This document shows, piece after piece, positions 21,835 through 32,208 of a stretch of DNA of 64,000 nt. The stretch lies in assembly GCA_022925895.1 (NCBI GenBank), contig JAKSYS010000134.1, forward strand, positions 44,946 to 108,945, in the 5' to 3' direction. The position numbers and the translations under genes are program-made. Each line of letters opens with the position of its first letter. Positions within the stretch are counted from its first letter, which is position 1. A model generated the notes under the pieces. That model had not been told where the DNA came from and did not search any database. It saw only the letters and a program-made list of their open reading frames with translations. This stretch comes from Fragilaria crotonensis (lineage: Eukaryota; Bacillariophyta; Fragilariophyceae; Fragilariales; Fragilariaceae).

Positions 21835-23444
21835 TCACTTCACTGTAGACAAGTTCAGAAGCAAGATGCCTGGAGTAGTTATCATCCTCCTCATCAGAGT
21901 TGTCGTCAAATACATCCATGCGCTTGTGTGGGCATTTCTTACCCTTGTCATCAAATTGTTTCCTGACCCCCTGGCCAGACTCCTTTTCCTTCTCGACAGA
22001 AACATTTTTAGTAGTTCCTGGTTGAATGTTTGGGCTGATTTCTTTCTATCATTCTTGATGGCCATGTATAATTCATCGTATTTCCTCATTCCAGCCTGTG
22101 ACCAACCACAGCCTCCCCCATTATCATGAGCGAGCACCCTTGTTCCTGGAGAATGTGTAAGGTGGTGGCTGCAGAACATGAGAAAAGATTGGTCAGAATT
22201 TAGGATGTGGTTTTTTCATTTCACTTATCATAGTGTAACTTACGGGTAGGTTTTGTTGTCCTCATCTGTCAATGTACCGATTTGATGTTTCCAACAAGTG
22301 ATAACAAAACAAGTCAGTTCCTTGTTGTTTGTTCTGTGACAAACCACTCGGATAAACTTACCATTTTCTCTGTCTTTACTAATTCGGCAAACCACCTCTT
22401 CCCATAGTTGATCAGGCACCGCAAAATGAATGCTTCATCACTTATGGACAGGATTTTCTTGCTCCATACTTTCCTGTCAGTTGTTGCACAGTGGTTCTCC
22501 ATGTTGTTGATAATGTTATTCCAGTTGCTGCTGCCGAGTAAATGTCTATGATTTGGGCATTGTAGCAGATGTTATCCCTCATCTTGAGGAGGTAACTGGT
22601 TTCATCCTTGCATCCACTGTACAGGCTGTGTCCATACGTTCCTAAATGGGAAGTGAATCCTCTGAATGCAAGGTGTTTGATGTTGAAAGCAAGTGGGTGT
22701 GAGTATGCTCGGACTTGGCAAAGTTACATCCACTTCAAATCCTCACCTTTGAATTTCATTTGCATGTTTTTATTGCATTGTTCGAAGATCAGTGTGTGTT
22801 TTTACAAGTATTCTCCACATCCCAAGCCACCAGTTTTGGGTTCCTCGAATGTTTGTGTGCTTCATGATAAAGCCACAAAGTGTTTTCTCATCTTCACTGG
22901 AATGAGAATGATAGTCTTTTGATAGAACTTCCAAATAGAGAACACGTGTTTTTTCATGCAAGTCTTGATCATACTGATTTGATTCTCTTCTGAGATTTCC
23001 GTCATGCTCATGTCCATTAAGCTGCTTAGCCCTGGAACCGATGATGTTAGTTGGCTGTCACTTGATTCCCGACTTTAATAGTTGAAGGTAGGGATGGTGG
23101 ATTTCTGTATGCATGCTTCCAATAGTTGAAGGTAGGGATGGTGGATTTCCGTATGCATGCCTCCATCCTTGTTTTGCATCCATTTTCTGTGGCACCAACT
23201 CCTCTTCCTCCTCGTTGTCACTTTGAATCAGATCATTGGGATCTGTGGTCACTTGTTGCACGCCTTTATGAACTCTCCTTTGTTTCCTAGAGCTGGGCTT
23301 TAAGGCAGTGATGCCTGCTGCTGTTTCCTGTGGCATTGATGCCATGGTCGTATTTGTGCTTGCTTGTTGTTGGAAAAACTTTTGATGGTGCACCAAATTT
23401 TGAACACTGGAAATCCTTTTTGTGGGATAGTATTTTGCGACCAT
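21835..23444 (-). pseudogene. Degenerate transposon-associated protein inside the nested element
   Basis: Fragments of one minus-strand protein in several frames: 23444-23058 (acidic, PTKRISSVQNLVHHQKFF), 22961-22770 (TNIRGTQNWWLGMWRILVKT), 22502-22314 (CATTDRKVWSKKILSISDEA, FILRCLINYGKRWFAEL), and 22179-21835 (VLAHDNGGGCGWSQAGMRKYDELYMAIK). These are clearly protein-like (Trp/Gly/aromatic-rich, consistent direction) and I believe similar segments recur in diatom genomes, but I cannot tie them to a named family or function. Breaks between fragments are stops and frame changes, possibly also introns. The call is tentative on exact limits. Confidence 0.45.
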
Positions 23445-23589
23445 TTGAATTTTGTACCAAGTACCAAGTTCGTAGGTAGGTTCTACACATTCATGCAGAG
23501 GTTTTGAATTTTGAATTCATACCACACCCCTTCATTTTTACATACACCAAAAATGTACCAAAAGTACATGTACAATTTGAATGCATGCT

Positions 23590-24045
23590 TTCCCAAAATT
23601 CTGTGCTGGTGTGCAGCAGTGCATGACATCTGAGATAAAACGGTACCAAGCCGCAGCCGGCCAAATTTTGCAGAGGCTTTGGCCGCAGCCGGCCGTATGC
23701 CAATATGTGAGCCTGGCCGTACCCGTCTGCAGTCCGACAGTCCCTGCCCGCACAGGGCCGCAGCCGGACTGTCCCTGCCCGTTCCCGGACCCGGCCGCAG
23801 TCGTAAGGAAGTACAGTACATAGTACAAACATAGTACACAGTACTGTACTGACAGTACGTTGTCAGCAACCACCGTACCCGTGAAAAATGACAGGTGATC
23901 CGCCCTTTACCCGCGATTGGCCGAAAAGTGATAGGAATCGACCGGGACAGAAATACATGGACCGCAGCCGCCCAAAATCACGGCTGGCCCGCGGTTTCCG
24001 GCCGGCTAACGGGCCCCAAGGTCATGCACTGGTGTGCAGTGAATC
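23590..24045. repeat. GC-rich block with inverted ends
   Basis: A sharp change in composition within AT-rich surroundings. CCGCAGCCGGCC-type words fill about 23645-23815 and 23935-24020. Outer segments are inverted relatives of each other: GGTGTGCAGCAGTGCATGAC near 23610 and GTCATGCACTGGTGTGCAGTG near 24021. A small element inserted into the nested transposon would explain it; no clean target duplication was found. Confidence 0.5.
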
Positions 24046-24233
24046 TGTGCCCTGTCATCTTTTGACATCTCATTTTCACTTCACTCGTCCTCTTCAAAAT
24101 GTTGTCCTCAAAGGCACCCCTGCTCTTCTGTTAAAACCCCTTCTGCCTGAAGAAGTTCAACAAGAAACCATTTTCCAATCAAGCAGCATATACACAGCAT
24201 ATTGATAGAAACATTGCGTGCTATAATTTCATT

Positions 24234-24860
24234 GTGAAGAAATCACACCTTGCAGCAACACATGGTGCGTCTGTTTCACACCGTTGCCGTCTTCATGAGG
24301 ATGGGAATGTCACATGCACAAGTAACAAAAGGCCTGCCCTTTTAAGGCGACATTTGGTGAATGATCCCTGCATGGATTTTGTTGGCACAGACAACCTTCT
24401 GCAGTACAACCTTCTGTAGTCTCCGGCTGGCAATGGTGTGGAAGTTGAAAGCACTTCTTGTGAGGATATTGAGGATTGCAACAAAAGTGATGATTTGTCC
24501 GTGTTAAGTGATGACCCAAACATTCTTACCTGTACCAGCAATTCTGCACTTGATGAAGATGTGGAAGCCCCATCATTTTGTTCCAACTTCATGTATACTA
24601 CCAATCAGAAACGCACTGTTTCTCTCCTCAAGATCCTGGACCATGCCAACGCACCCAACTACACTTTTGGCACGCTCTGCATCTGCTGATAATTATTCTT
24701 ACAACCCAGTGGGTGGACTCTCACGTGCCAAAAGCGTTCATGCCTAATCAACTCAGTTTGTAATGGGAAGAAACTGCTTCCCTTTGTACAAAGAGTGGAT
24801 GTAGATCATGGCTCTCCATCTGATGTGATAGGAGGAGTGGTGTTGGCATCAGCGACAACA
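24234..24860 (+). pseudogene. Decayed fragments of a diatom repeat-associated protein
   Basis: Short plus-strand segments in different frames look like one former protein: RRHLVNDPCMDFVGTDNLLQ, then an acidic stretch, then NQKRTVSLLKILDHANAPNY, NYSYNPVGGLSRAKSVHA, and a possible continuation after 24765. The consistent direction and residue choice argue for coding ancestry, and I recall similar phrases in diatom hypothetical proteins. No function is known to me. Stops and frame changes every 60-250 bases show it is dead. Confidence 0.35.
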
Positions 24861-26111
24861 CTTTTATCACACAGGGCCCATGATGACCTTACTCGACAAA
24901 GCTTAAGGTGGCAAGCGAGCATCATTCACTTCTTCTGACAGAGATTGTATACTAGTACACTCTGAAAAGAGCAAAACCAAGAAGCCATGGGCACAATGCG
25001 GACTCATGCAGACGCTTCCAAGCGTGAAGTGCGAAGACAACTCATCAACATTTACAAAATTCATTTGCAGAAGTTACTCCATCAAGATATTGGCAATCAT
25101 GATCAGCACACGTAAGCTGTCACAAAGAATTGGTTCTCAGCCAATGCTTCCATTTTCCGTGAAAGCTACCGGAGGATTAAGCAGCGCACACTGAGTAGTA
25201 TGCGATCCATTTGAGATTATTTCAACAACAGTGAATTTGGCTTTGGCCACAAGTTCCATCAGACAGATCTTTGCGAGGGCTACTACACCTCCCAGTGTGG
25301 AGCCCGTCTGTGTGAGTCAAATGCCCCTTTGTCATAGGCACGTAAAATAGATTTGGTTTTTTGCTGGCATGGATTGGGAGAGGAAGTGGCATCAGTACAG
25401 TCATAGCTTGAGGAGCTTTGCAATCATCCGGTTCCCCTCCACCTTTTTTGATGCTTTGTTGCCTACTGGAATAAACGTGTATGAATTGTTTGTTGGCTGT
25501 TTTTCCTGGGCAGGGCAGGGGATGAATTTACACCACATTCATAGCAGCTGCTGGTTTGCGAGAGACTTGGGACAGTGATGGATTGTGCAACATTTTGCTG
25601 GTTTAAATAAGAATGATCTTGCAACTGGCTTGTGTGTATACAACTCTTGAGCATGCAAACAGACAACTGACAAACAGGACCTATACCGGTAGATCAACCT
25701 GGTTTGATTCACTCATATCAATGAGAATCTCTCGCAGGTGACCGAATATAGATTCTGAAAGTCTGATTGCCTTACATGCTCAATCGAAGCACACAAACAG
25801 AAGAAGCCCATTTTCCATCAAAGCACAACAAAATGAGGCACTCAACATTCATTGTCACAAGCAGCCGCCTAAAAGAAAAAGCAGAACAAAGGCGGGACAA
25901 TGTGAGATTGAATGCAAAACAACAACAAGAAAGAACAATAGTACCAGCCTGCCTGTAAGCAATACAATGAAGCAGCAGCATACTGCTGCCAGCCTACTGT
26001 AGAAGTACATCGGGATGAAGGTGCCACGACAGGACAAGAACAATGACGTATCTTTGTCTTCAACTGGACGGGAACATCAGCAGCTGCACTAGTACTGGTG
26101 TACAATGCCAT

Positions 26112-26400
26112 CACCACAGTACTGTACAATTCAGCAGTGTCATAGTGGAGTAGAGGGGAGATCAGTAGAAGTACTACTGGTCTACCGTAGCCTCAGGCTA
26201 CTCCGAATACTGCAGTCCATTGTCATGAGTACTGTAGGTAACACAGTACTGTACAATGCAGCAGTATCACAGTGGAGGAGTGTACTGGAGTACTGGAGTA
26301 CTGGAGTACATGAGTAGTAGTACTGCTGGTTCACCGTAGCCTCAAAGATACTCCAAGTACTACAGTACTGCGGTCGGTGATCGGTGATACCGAAATGAGT
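26112..26400. repeat. Two-copy direct repeat rich in AGTACT, with 8-bp TACTGGAG tandem
   Basis: A unit of roughly 125-130 bp is repeated imperfectly. Shared blocks are CACAGTACTGTACAAT.CAGCAG at 26115 and 26240, and ACCGTAGCCTCA near 26183 and 26323. The second copy contains three tandem TACTGGAG units (26283-26309). Confidence 0.7.
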
Positions 26401-26453
26401 ACTGTACGTAGGAGGCAGTACCCACACAACAGGAGCACCTCAAAAACTCATCA

Positions 26454-26490
26454 TGAGTGTTGATTGATTGAACAAATCAATCAACACTCA
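26454..26490. repeat. Perfect 16-bp stem hairpin
   Basis: TGAGTGTTGATTGATT (26454-26469), a 5-base loop GAACA, then its exact complement (26475-26490). No T-run follows, and nothing shows it is transcribed. Confidence 0.8.
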
Positions 26491-26499
26491 AACAATCAG

Positions 26500-27800
26500 C
26501 AGGAACAACTCACCAACGAGGAGAGCAAAGTGTGCTTGGTGGGAAGAGGAAGAAGGGGCGAAGGTGCCAAAGAATGGAGTATTCAATTGGGGGTGACAGC
26601 AAGTGGTGGAGTTCACAAAACAACGAACGAATTGATGTGATACTTCGTACAAAAATTCGCAGGTAGGGTTCTACGAAGCGCAATACCATGGCTGCATACG
26701 TTTGCATTTTCGAAGCCAGTAGAAACGTACAGCATGCACTGGTATTGGTGATGAAAGAATAAATCTGTGTATATGACATATTCCACCTACAATACCTTTT
26801 TTACGTAAGATCTACAGCGTAGTATCATGTTCTCTCTACGAACAAACCAGAAGTATGCATACTTGTAGTACTATGCATAGTACAATGTACATGCACCTGG
26901 TACGGAATGCCGTTCTTCGGATCGCTCTCGCATGCGCAAGAACGGTGTAAAACGCGCAGACACTTGGCATCATTTGTCATACGAGTAGCTATGCAGTACG
27001 CAATACACCACCTTACCATGTACATGAAGCACCGTACCAGTACAACACTCCGTACACGACACCATAAACCGCGCCATATCATACCGTATGCCACCATACC
27101 ATACGCATACTGCACCATCGACAGTACACTACCAGTACACAAGAACTGTAGTTCACAATACGACGTACAGTACTCGGAGTACCACCATAAAAACTGACCG
27201 TATTGCACCAGAAAAGATAGTAGGACTAGTAGACTGTATTCCAGTAAGACTCCGTACCACAAACAACACACAACGCACAACAACGTACGGTACTATGAAT
27301 GAACCATACCAGGGCTTGTAGTACGCCACTACGCCACTAAATGCTGATACACAAAACCATGCAGCACACCATACGATACACCGCAACGCCTGGTGCCATG
27401 CACAACAAGCATACAAAATACAACACAATACACCACCATCCTTCATACTCCGGAGTTCGGAGTACTTGTATATCATACATAGAGTACTACTACTTGTACC
27501 ATATAACCCAGTGAGCGATAGACGCGACAAACCATACTACCATACTTCGTGGTAGAACGTAGACCGTCTACAGTAGACCATGAAATGTGCACCATGCTTG
27601 TAAACAATAGAAGACCGAATATTGCACCGAATACCGTATGCCAGAAACTGTAAAAGCTGTATTACTGTACTCGTATACTGTATGGCGCACAGAAGCAACA
27701 CTCCGTACACAATACACAATCTACAATACACCATGCTCCAGTACATCGTAAACAGCGCATACAGTACCAGCATTTTTATTGATGTCGAAATTATGAAGAA
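26500..27800. other. GTAC/ATAC-rich spacer within the nested element
   Basis: No gene is supported. The sequence is dominated by short words such as CATAC, GTAC, ACCAT and TACC, giving many spurious Tyr/Thr/His-rich frames on both strands. Confidence 0.5.
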
Positions 27801-28204
27801 AAAAGCTCAGGAATAATACTGCAGTAGTTCAGGAGTGCAAAATTTTCTTCATAAAAATGAGGAAACTGCAAACTTCCAAATCCTGAACTAAATAAGTAAA
27901 CCTGAACAAAACTTCAGGAATCCTGAACTACATTTGGGAATCCTGAAATTTTTCCAATACATATGAGAAAAAATTCTTGTATCAACTATGGTACTTAGTT
28001 TTGGCACCCTTAGATGTGTGTTGTGGTCAGCGAGAGCTCGAAAATGTTTGGTGGTGCAACGCGTGTTTTAGCACGCAAACTGTTGTGAATCAACAATTGA
28101 TTCGCGATGGCAACTACGATTCTGACGAGGAGGACAATTGACGATAGTACTACTACTAGATAGCAATGAAATTAGTAAATATATTACGTAATTGATTAGA
28201 TGTA

Positions 28205-29950
28205 CTACCCAGGAAGGATAGGAACTGGCTTCGTATTTTTTGCGAAGCGCTTCGGCCACTTCAACTTGTCCTCATGAAAGGCGATGTTGAAATTCTCAAT
28301 CAACATCGCCCTGAATCGATTAAATTCAATCGACTTCACGCTTGTTCCCGATCGAATCAAGTGAGCATCATTATCTAGTATGTCGCCGTCGTCGTCGTCA
28401 TCGTCGTCGTCACAATCACGTGCATCATCCTCGTGATTCGCCTGAAATCCGAATCGCGAACTATCGAACGTTCGCAATCTATGACCTTCATTCCCAATAG
28501 GATCTACAAGACGTCGAATAGCAGCAGGGATATCCTCGTCTTGGAATTCTCCATCGTCGTTCTCGTAGCTTGATGGGACACCATCGTCCCATTTGTGCGA
28601 CAATCCGTCGACATCCAACAAGTGGTTGTGCAAAGCACAGCAAGTCATCCATATGTTGTCGCTTGCTTCAGTATTGTGGACGCGAATGCCCGTCTTTAGT
28701 ATCCTCCAACGACCTTTTAGGATGCCAAACGTGCACTCTACGTCTTTTCTAAGTGCTTCTAGCCACTGGGAGAAGCGTAGCTCCGATCGATTGCACGTGT
28801 CTTTCATTGGAGGAATCGTCGTCGGCCATCGGAGGTACCCATTGTCGACGATGACGTATGCACCCTTGATCGTCACGTCCTCTACTTCGTCCTCGCCAGT
28901 TGTCACAGTACCAGTATCGTCCTTTCTTCCCTTTTCAACGTGAAATCAACCATCTCATCGAAAGCACCATCCGTAGATCGGACATGAACGAATCGAAACG
29001 AATGAGAGCCTTGTCGTTCCACCTCCCTGGGTGGCCTGTGGTAGTATGTAGTATCTGGCGGCGATGATTGACCGTCAGATTATACGTCCTGTTGTTGCAT
29101 CTGACCCCATTTTGTAGCCAATGTGCGCTTGTCGAAACGCAGCAGTGACCTTGTCCAACGGAATGTGCGTCGCGTCAGTACTCGATACATCCAGGAAACC
29201 CGGCCACCGCATACTGGACTCGCAACCGCAAGTCGGCCGTACTCTGAGGCATTTGCGGCGAGGTACAAAAATTTCGCACCATACGTCGTGAAAGCGTGAA
29301 AAAACAGCGATGGACATCGCGACTTACTTTGGTGGCCTCTTCGATGTCATCAAAGTCCACCCCTGCCCAAGTACGAAGTGAGCCTAAAAGGAGAAGTTCA
29401 AGGCGAAACTTTCTTGTTGTTTTGCCTTCCAGTGAAGCCATGATCGGCTTCTGTCCGCCATCGGTCAAACAAGCCATCGCAATCGTCACCACAAACCCAT
29501 TCTAACACCTGTATGTATGACACATACGGCAACCTGAACCTCTGTCGGAAAACCTTATTCCAAAAGGGCAGTCCGGTTCAGGATTCTCACGTAGTCAATC
29601 CACCAGCTGCTCATTTGGGGCACACTCTACTCATTTTCCAGTGGTTGGGTCGCAATACCACTGCCTCTTCATCTTCGTCTTTTTTCCGGCGACCGAAATC
29701 TCTCACGATGACGCCTGAGGTCTATCGCGTCAAATTCTTTCTGTTCCTTGTCCTCAAGCTCAACCATACCCATCATCGTTAGCAGAACGTTTCTTTTCCT
29801 CTCATCTGCTGCCTGCTGTGCCATGTATTCTTCAAGCTTGTCGTCGTCGACCGCGCCATCATCATCGATACAATCGTCCTCATTGCCCAAATATCCATCT
29901 TCATCCAATAAACCTTCATAGAACGCGTTCAGAGCATCATTAGTATCCAT
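28205..29950 (-). pseudogene. PIF/Harbinger DDE transposase, frameshifted
   Basis: Transposase of the enclosing Harbinger element, read on the minus strand from the Met MDTNDALNAF (29950). An acidic N-terminus is followed by a helical basic region, a middle segment (KFRLELLLLGSLRTWAGVDF, then DIEEATKVSRDVHRCFF) and the nuclease core. The core triad is visible: first Asp in GFLDVSSTDATHIP, second in AYVIVDNGYLRWP, and Glu in RKDVECTFGILKGRWRIL, followed by MTCCALHNHLL, which is characteristic of this superfamily. The pieces lie in two frames with stops near 28906-29070, 29175-29320 and 29492-29670, so at least three disruptions separate them. The C-terminus has an Asp-rich run and ends at 28205. 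Convergent orientation with ORF1 is the expected layout. Confidence 0.8.
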
Positions 29951-30273
29951 CCTTCTATGTGGGTTGATGCTATGTTTATAGATGCAATATGATGAAGTCG
30001 CCGCCAATGCCGTTGTCATTGGAAGGTTGCAATTCTACAAAACATCATCCGATGCATCTCGAAAACCCTATTAAGGAATACTTCAGTGATGGGGTTTGTA
30101 AAAAATCCGGCTGTTCACAAACGCTCGAAAACGGTTTGTTAAAAACCCGGATGCACAAAGCGATCAAGCCCGTTTGCGAGGACTTTTTGTGGCTGCAAGG
30201 ACGATATTTTCACAGAATAGACTACTACGGTTTGTTTTGCGAGACATTTTGTTGGCTGAAAGCACCGGCCTAA

Positions 30274-31076
30274 GATTTACTGTAGTGGTTGCTAACGCGT
30301 TCTCCACTACCGATACACCAGTTCCACAATACCGGTAGAAGGCGAAGCACGACAAAATTTATGAAGCCTCAGACATGCGACACGTGACAACAAACGATGG
30401 TTTCGTGACAATCAATGTGAAGCCGTGAAGCCGCCATCAATGAGTATGAACGAATTTGACACCCACTCTGGGTGATGTGTGAGGGTAGCAAGATGCACTC
30501 CGTAGTACTACACTATTCCATCATGACGAATGAATACCATTGTCAGTGCAATGCAGATATCACGAGGTGTCGTCGACGATTAAGCTTCGCATTGTTTCCC
30601 TTGTTGGCTACTCCGAGTAGATTTTTCTGGCGTACAGGCGTTATGGGGCAGCGGTGGGTAATGGGTGGGGTGACGTGCCCTATGGACACTCGACATGGCA
30701 TTTGATGCATTCTTCCTTCAATGCTTTATTAGAGCACAGACTACAAGGTACCATGATTCATGATTACCCTCCGAAAAGGGAGGGTTCGCATGACCCAGCG
30801 AGGAACAAAGACTAACCTCCAAGGAACAAAGACCAACCTCCAGGACTTAGCACATGACAGCTAAAAGTGAAAATGCGAACTGTGGTGCCACAGGGTGCAC
30901 AAGAATGCAATCTGATGTCAGCTTTCCCGAACCCAATCTTGAGAGTGATTGCTGTATCCTATATCTTGTATCCCGCGACGTAAAAAAATCTTTCGAGCTC
31001 TACAAATGGTTCTCATTTTCAACGACGCTATAAAACTCACTCCGAGAAGAACGATCAACACCGATCCACTGCAATC
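30274..31076. other. Spacer right of the Harbinger element
   Basis: About 800 bases with no gene I can support. A CTATAAAAC box at about 31029-31037 lies some 40 bases before the possible small gene at 31077 and could be its TATA element. Confidence 0.4.
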
Positions 31077-31669
31077 ATGGTTGAACTCGCTATCCACAGC
31101 AAGGCTTTCAACGTAGCCCGCCGCCTAACGGCACAGAATGATTTCGATATCATGCGTAAGTAGTGGCGAGAGAGGAGTACATGGCCATTCCACAAACAGT
31201 GAGGAACGGCATGAGAAATTGGAAGGTTGTCAAATCTAACGTTGTCTCTCTTGCTACTTGTGTTTGGCTGGATTGTCAGACTCGTGTGTCGAGGAAACAG
31301 TAGGTACGTAAAAAGGGAAATGTCACATAGGCTCGGACCCGAGGAAATCACATTGATGTATTCAACTTTTTGTCTCTTTGCACTTTGCTCCTATGCACCA
31401 TGTCGCTTTGCTCCGCATACAACTTGTCAATTGTCCAAAACGTTCTGCTGGAAACTCTCTCTTTAACTATAATTTCACAAACATAAACAGACGACACCAT
31501 GTCCACGACACCACCTCGCAAATTCGACTATCTCTCGTGTGCGGAGCTTGCATCCCATCTTACCAAGACGAAACAGGTGCCACCAGAATGCAGCAAATTC
31601 ACTGACATTGTGAGTTCGATTCGTCGTCGTGAGACGGATTCGACCAACGGGACCGAGATCTTGAGTTGA
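31077..31669 (+). CDS. Possible three-exon small gene (93 aa), unknown function
   Basis: Proposed exons 31077-31155, 31280-31303 (24 nt) and 31491-31669, with introns GTAAGT...TTGTCAG and GTACGT...AACAG. All phases agree and the joined frame has 94 codons including the stop. Exon 1 reads MVELAIHSKAFNVARRLTAQ; exon 3 reads DDTMSTTPPRKFDYLSCAEL and continues to a TGA. Skipping the 24-nt exon also keeps the frame, so two isoforms are possible. Support is the good splice signals, protein-like composition and a TATA-like box 40 bases upstream. No family is recognised. Without transcript data this remains a hypothesis. Confidence 0.4.
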
Positions 31670-32208
31670 ACCCCCACATTATGTTGGTGAACGATGAAAG
31701 ACAAACGTTGGAATATATTTACTTTTGAGTATAGATGGTGATTAAGTTAGCCAGCGACACTCTGAGCACATATCACAGATACGAGATACGTAATTCGATG
31801 TGTGCCTATTCTGACGTTTCCTGGAGACTCGTGTTACAAGGTGAAGGGAAAGTTGAAATGACGTACAAGATACATACTAGAAATAAGAAGGTGAAGCGAA
31901 AGTTGAAATCATATATAAGATACATACTAGAAGTATAGTTAAAAGTCTATATGCAAATCAATGCAAGACTTCTGACGTATGGATGTAAGGTAGTACAGAG
32001 GAAACAGCGGCCACCAAGGCCTGACGTTCTTGTATCTCATCGCGTGAGTCGGCGATGACTAGTTGGGCGTGGCAGCGAGGAGAAAGTGTCATGGGAAGGG
32101 AACTCTAACTGGAGGGTGAGAACGCCTCCACCTTGGACTTGTTTGGCCATGGTTCGTGCCTTGGCGCGCACGTACGTGCGTATGTGATTGTTTGCCAAAT
32201 TTAGATTT

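Larger units (their letters stand above)
21265..28010. mobile_element. Nested 6.7-kb element with TA target duplication, family not recognised
   Basis: The ends are inverted: AGGGTGCCAAAACCAAGT at 21265-21282 and its complement with one change at 27993-28010. TA flanks both sides (21263-21264 and 28011-28012), and removal with one TA restores the Harbinger ORF1 frame exactly. Subterminal regions on both sides (about 21410-21690 and 27800-27945) are dense in TCCTGAA/TTCAGGA words, about a dozen copies, a layout typical of transposase-binding repeats. The interior is mostly non-coding, with decayed protein fragments on both strands, a GC-rich block, GTAC-rich repeats and a perfect hairpin. No transposase core is recognised, so it is probably non-autonomous or very degenerate. 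The TA duplication suggests mobilisation by a Tc1-mariner-like or similar enzyme. Confidence 0.8.
19651..28141 (+). pseudogene. Harbinger ORF1 protein, split by a 6.7-kb insertion
   Basis: The accessory protein of the Harbinger element. The first part runs 19651-21264 with a frame change at roughly 20510-20600 and a return near 20770-20790, and the last part runs 28013-28141. Visible features: a basic N-terminus, a central region (LFIYVGEGSIDKAIL, GSPYRDGKFPSGTNWEDYI), a charged helical stretch (ELDRFAKHKKKPGEALINKR, likely coiled coil), an acidic linker, and a Cys-rich end beginning CIECNTPSNHSCRKCKKC. The codon at the insertion point reads CTA, and the next base after the insertion continues in frame with GATGTGTGTTGTGG and further Cys pairs (VWWCNACF). 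Removing the insertion therefore completes a cross-brace type zinc-binding domain and a normal stop at 28139-28141. ORF1 proteins of this superfamily help the transposase enter the nucleus and bind ends. Confidence 0.75.
19354..30270. mobile_element. PIF/Harbinger transposon, interrupted by a nested element
   Basis: Both ends carry a perfect 24-bp inverted repeat beginning GGCCGGTGCTTTCAGCCAAC (19354-19377 and 30247-30270). The ends are flanked by the trinucleotide TAA at 19351-19353 and 30271-30273. A TWA duplication is the hallmark of the PIF/Harbinger superfamily. The element encodes the expected two convergent genes: an ORF1 protein on the + strand from 19651 and a DDE transposase on the - strand from 29950. 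It measures 10,917 bp, of which 6,748 bp (21265-28012, including one TA copy) are a later insertion; the original was about 4.17 kb. Both genes now carry frameshifts, so it is probably inactive. Confidence 0.9.

Noticed and set aside
26100-26400. Regularly spaced AGTACT repeats as a CRISPR-like array
   Set aside because: Units are very short and irregular, spacers are not uniform, no cas genes, and the window is eukaryotic.
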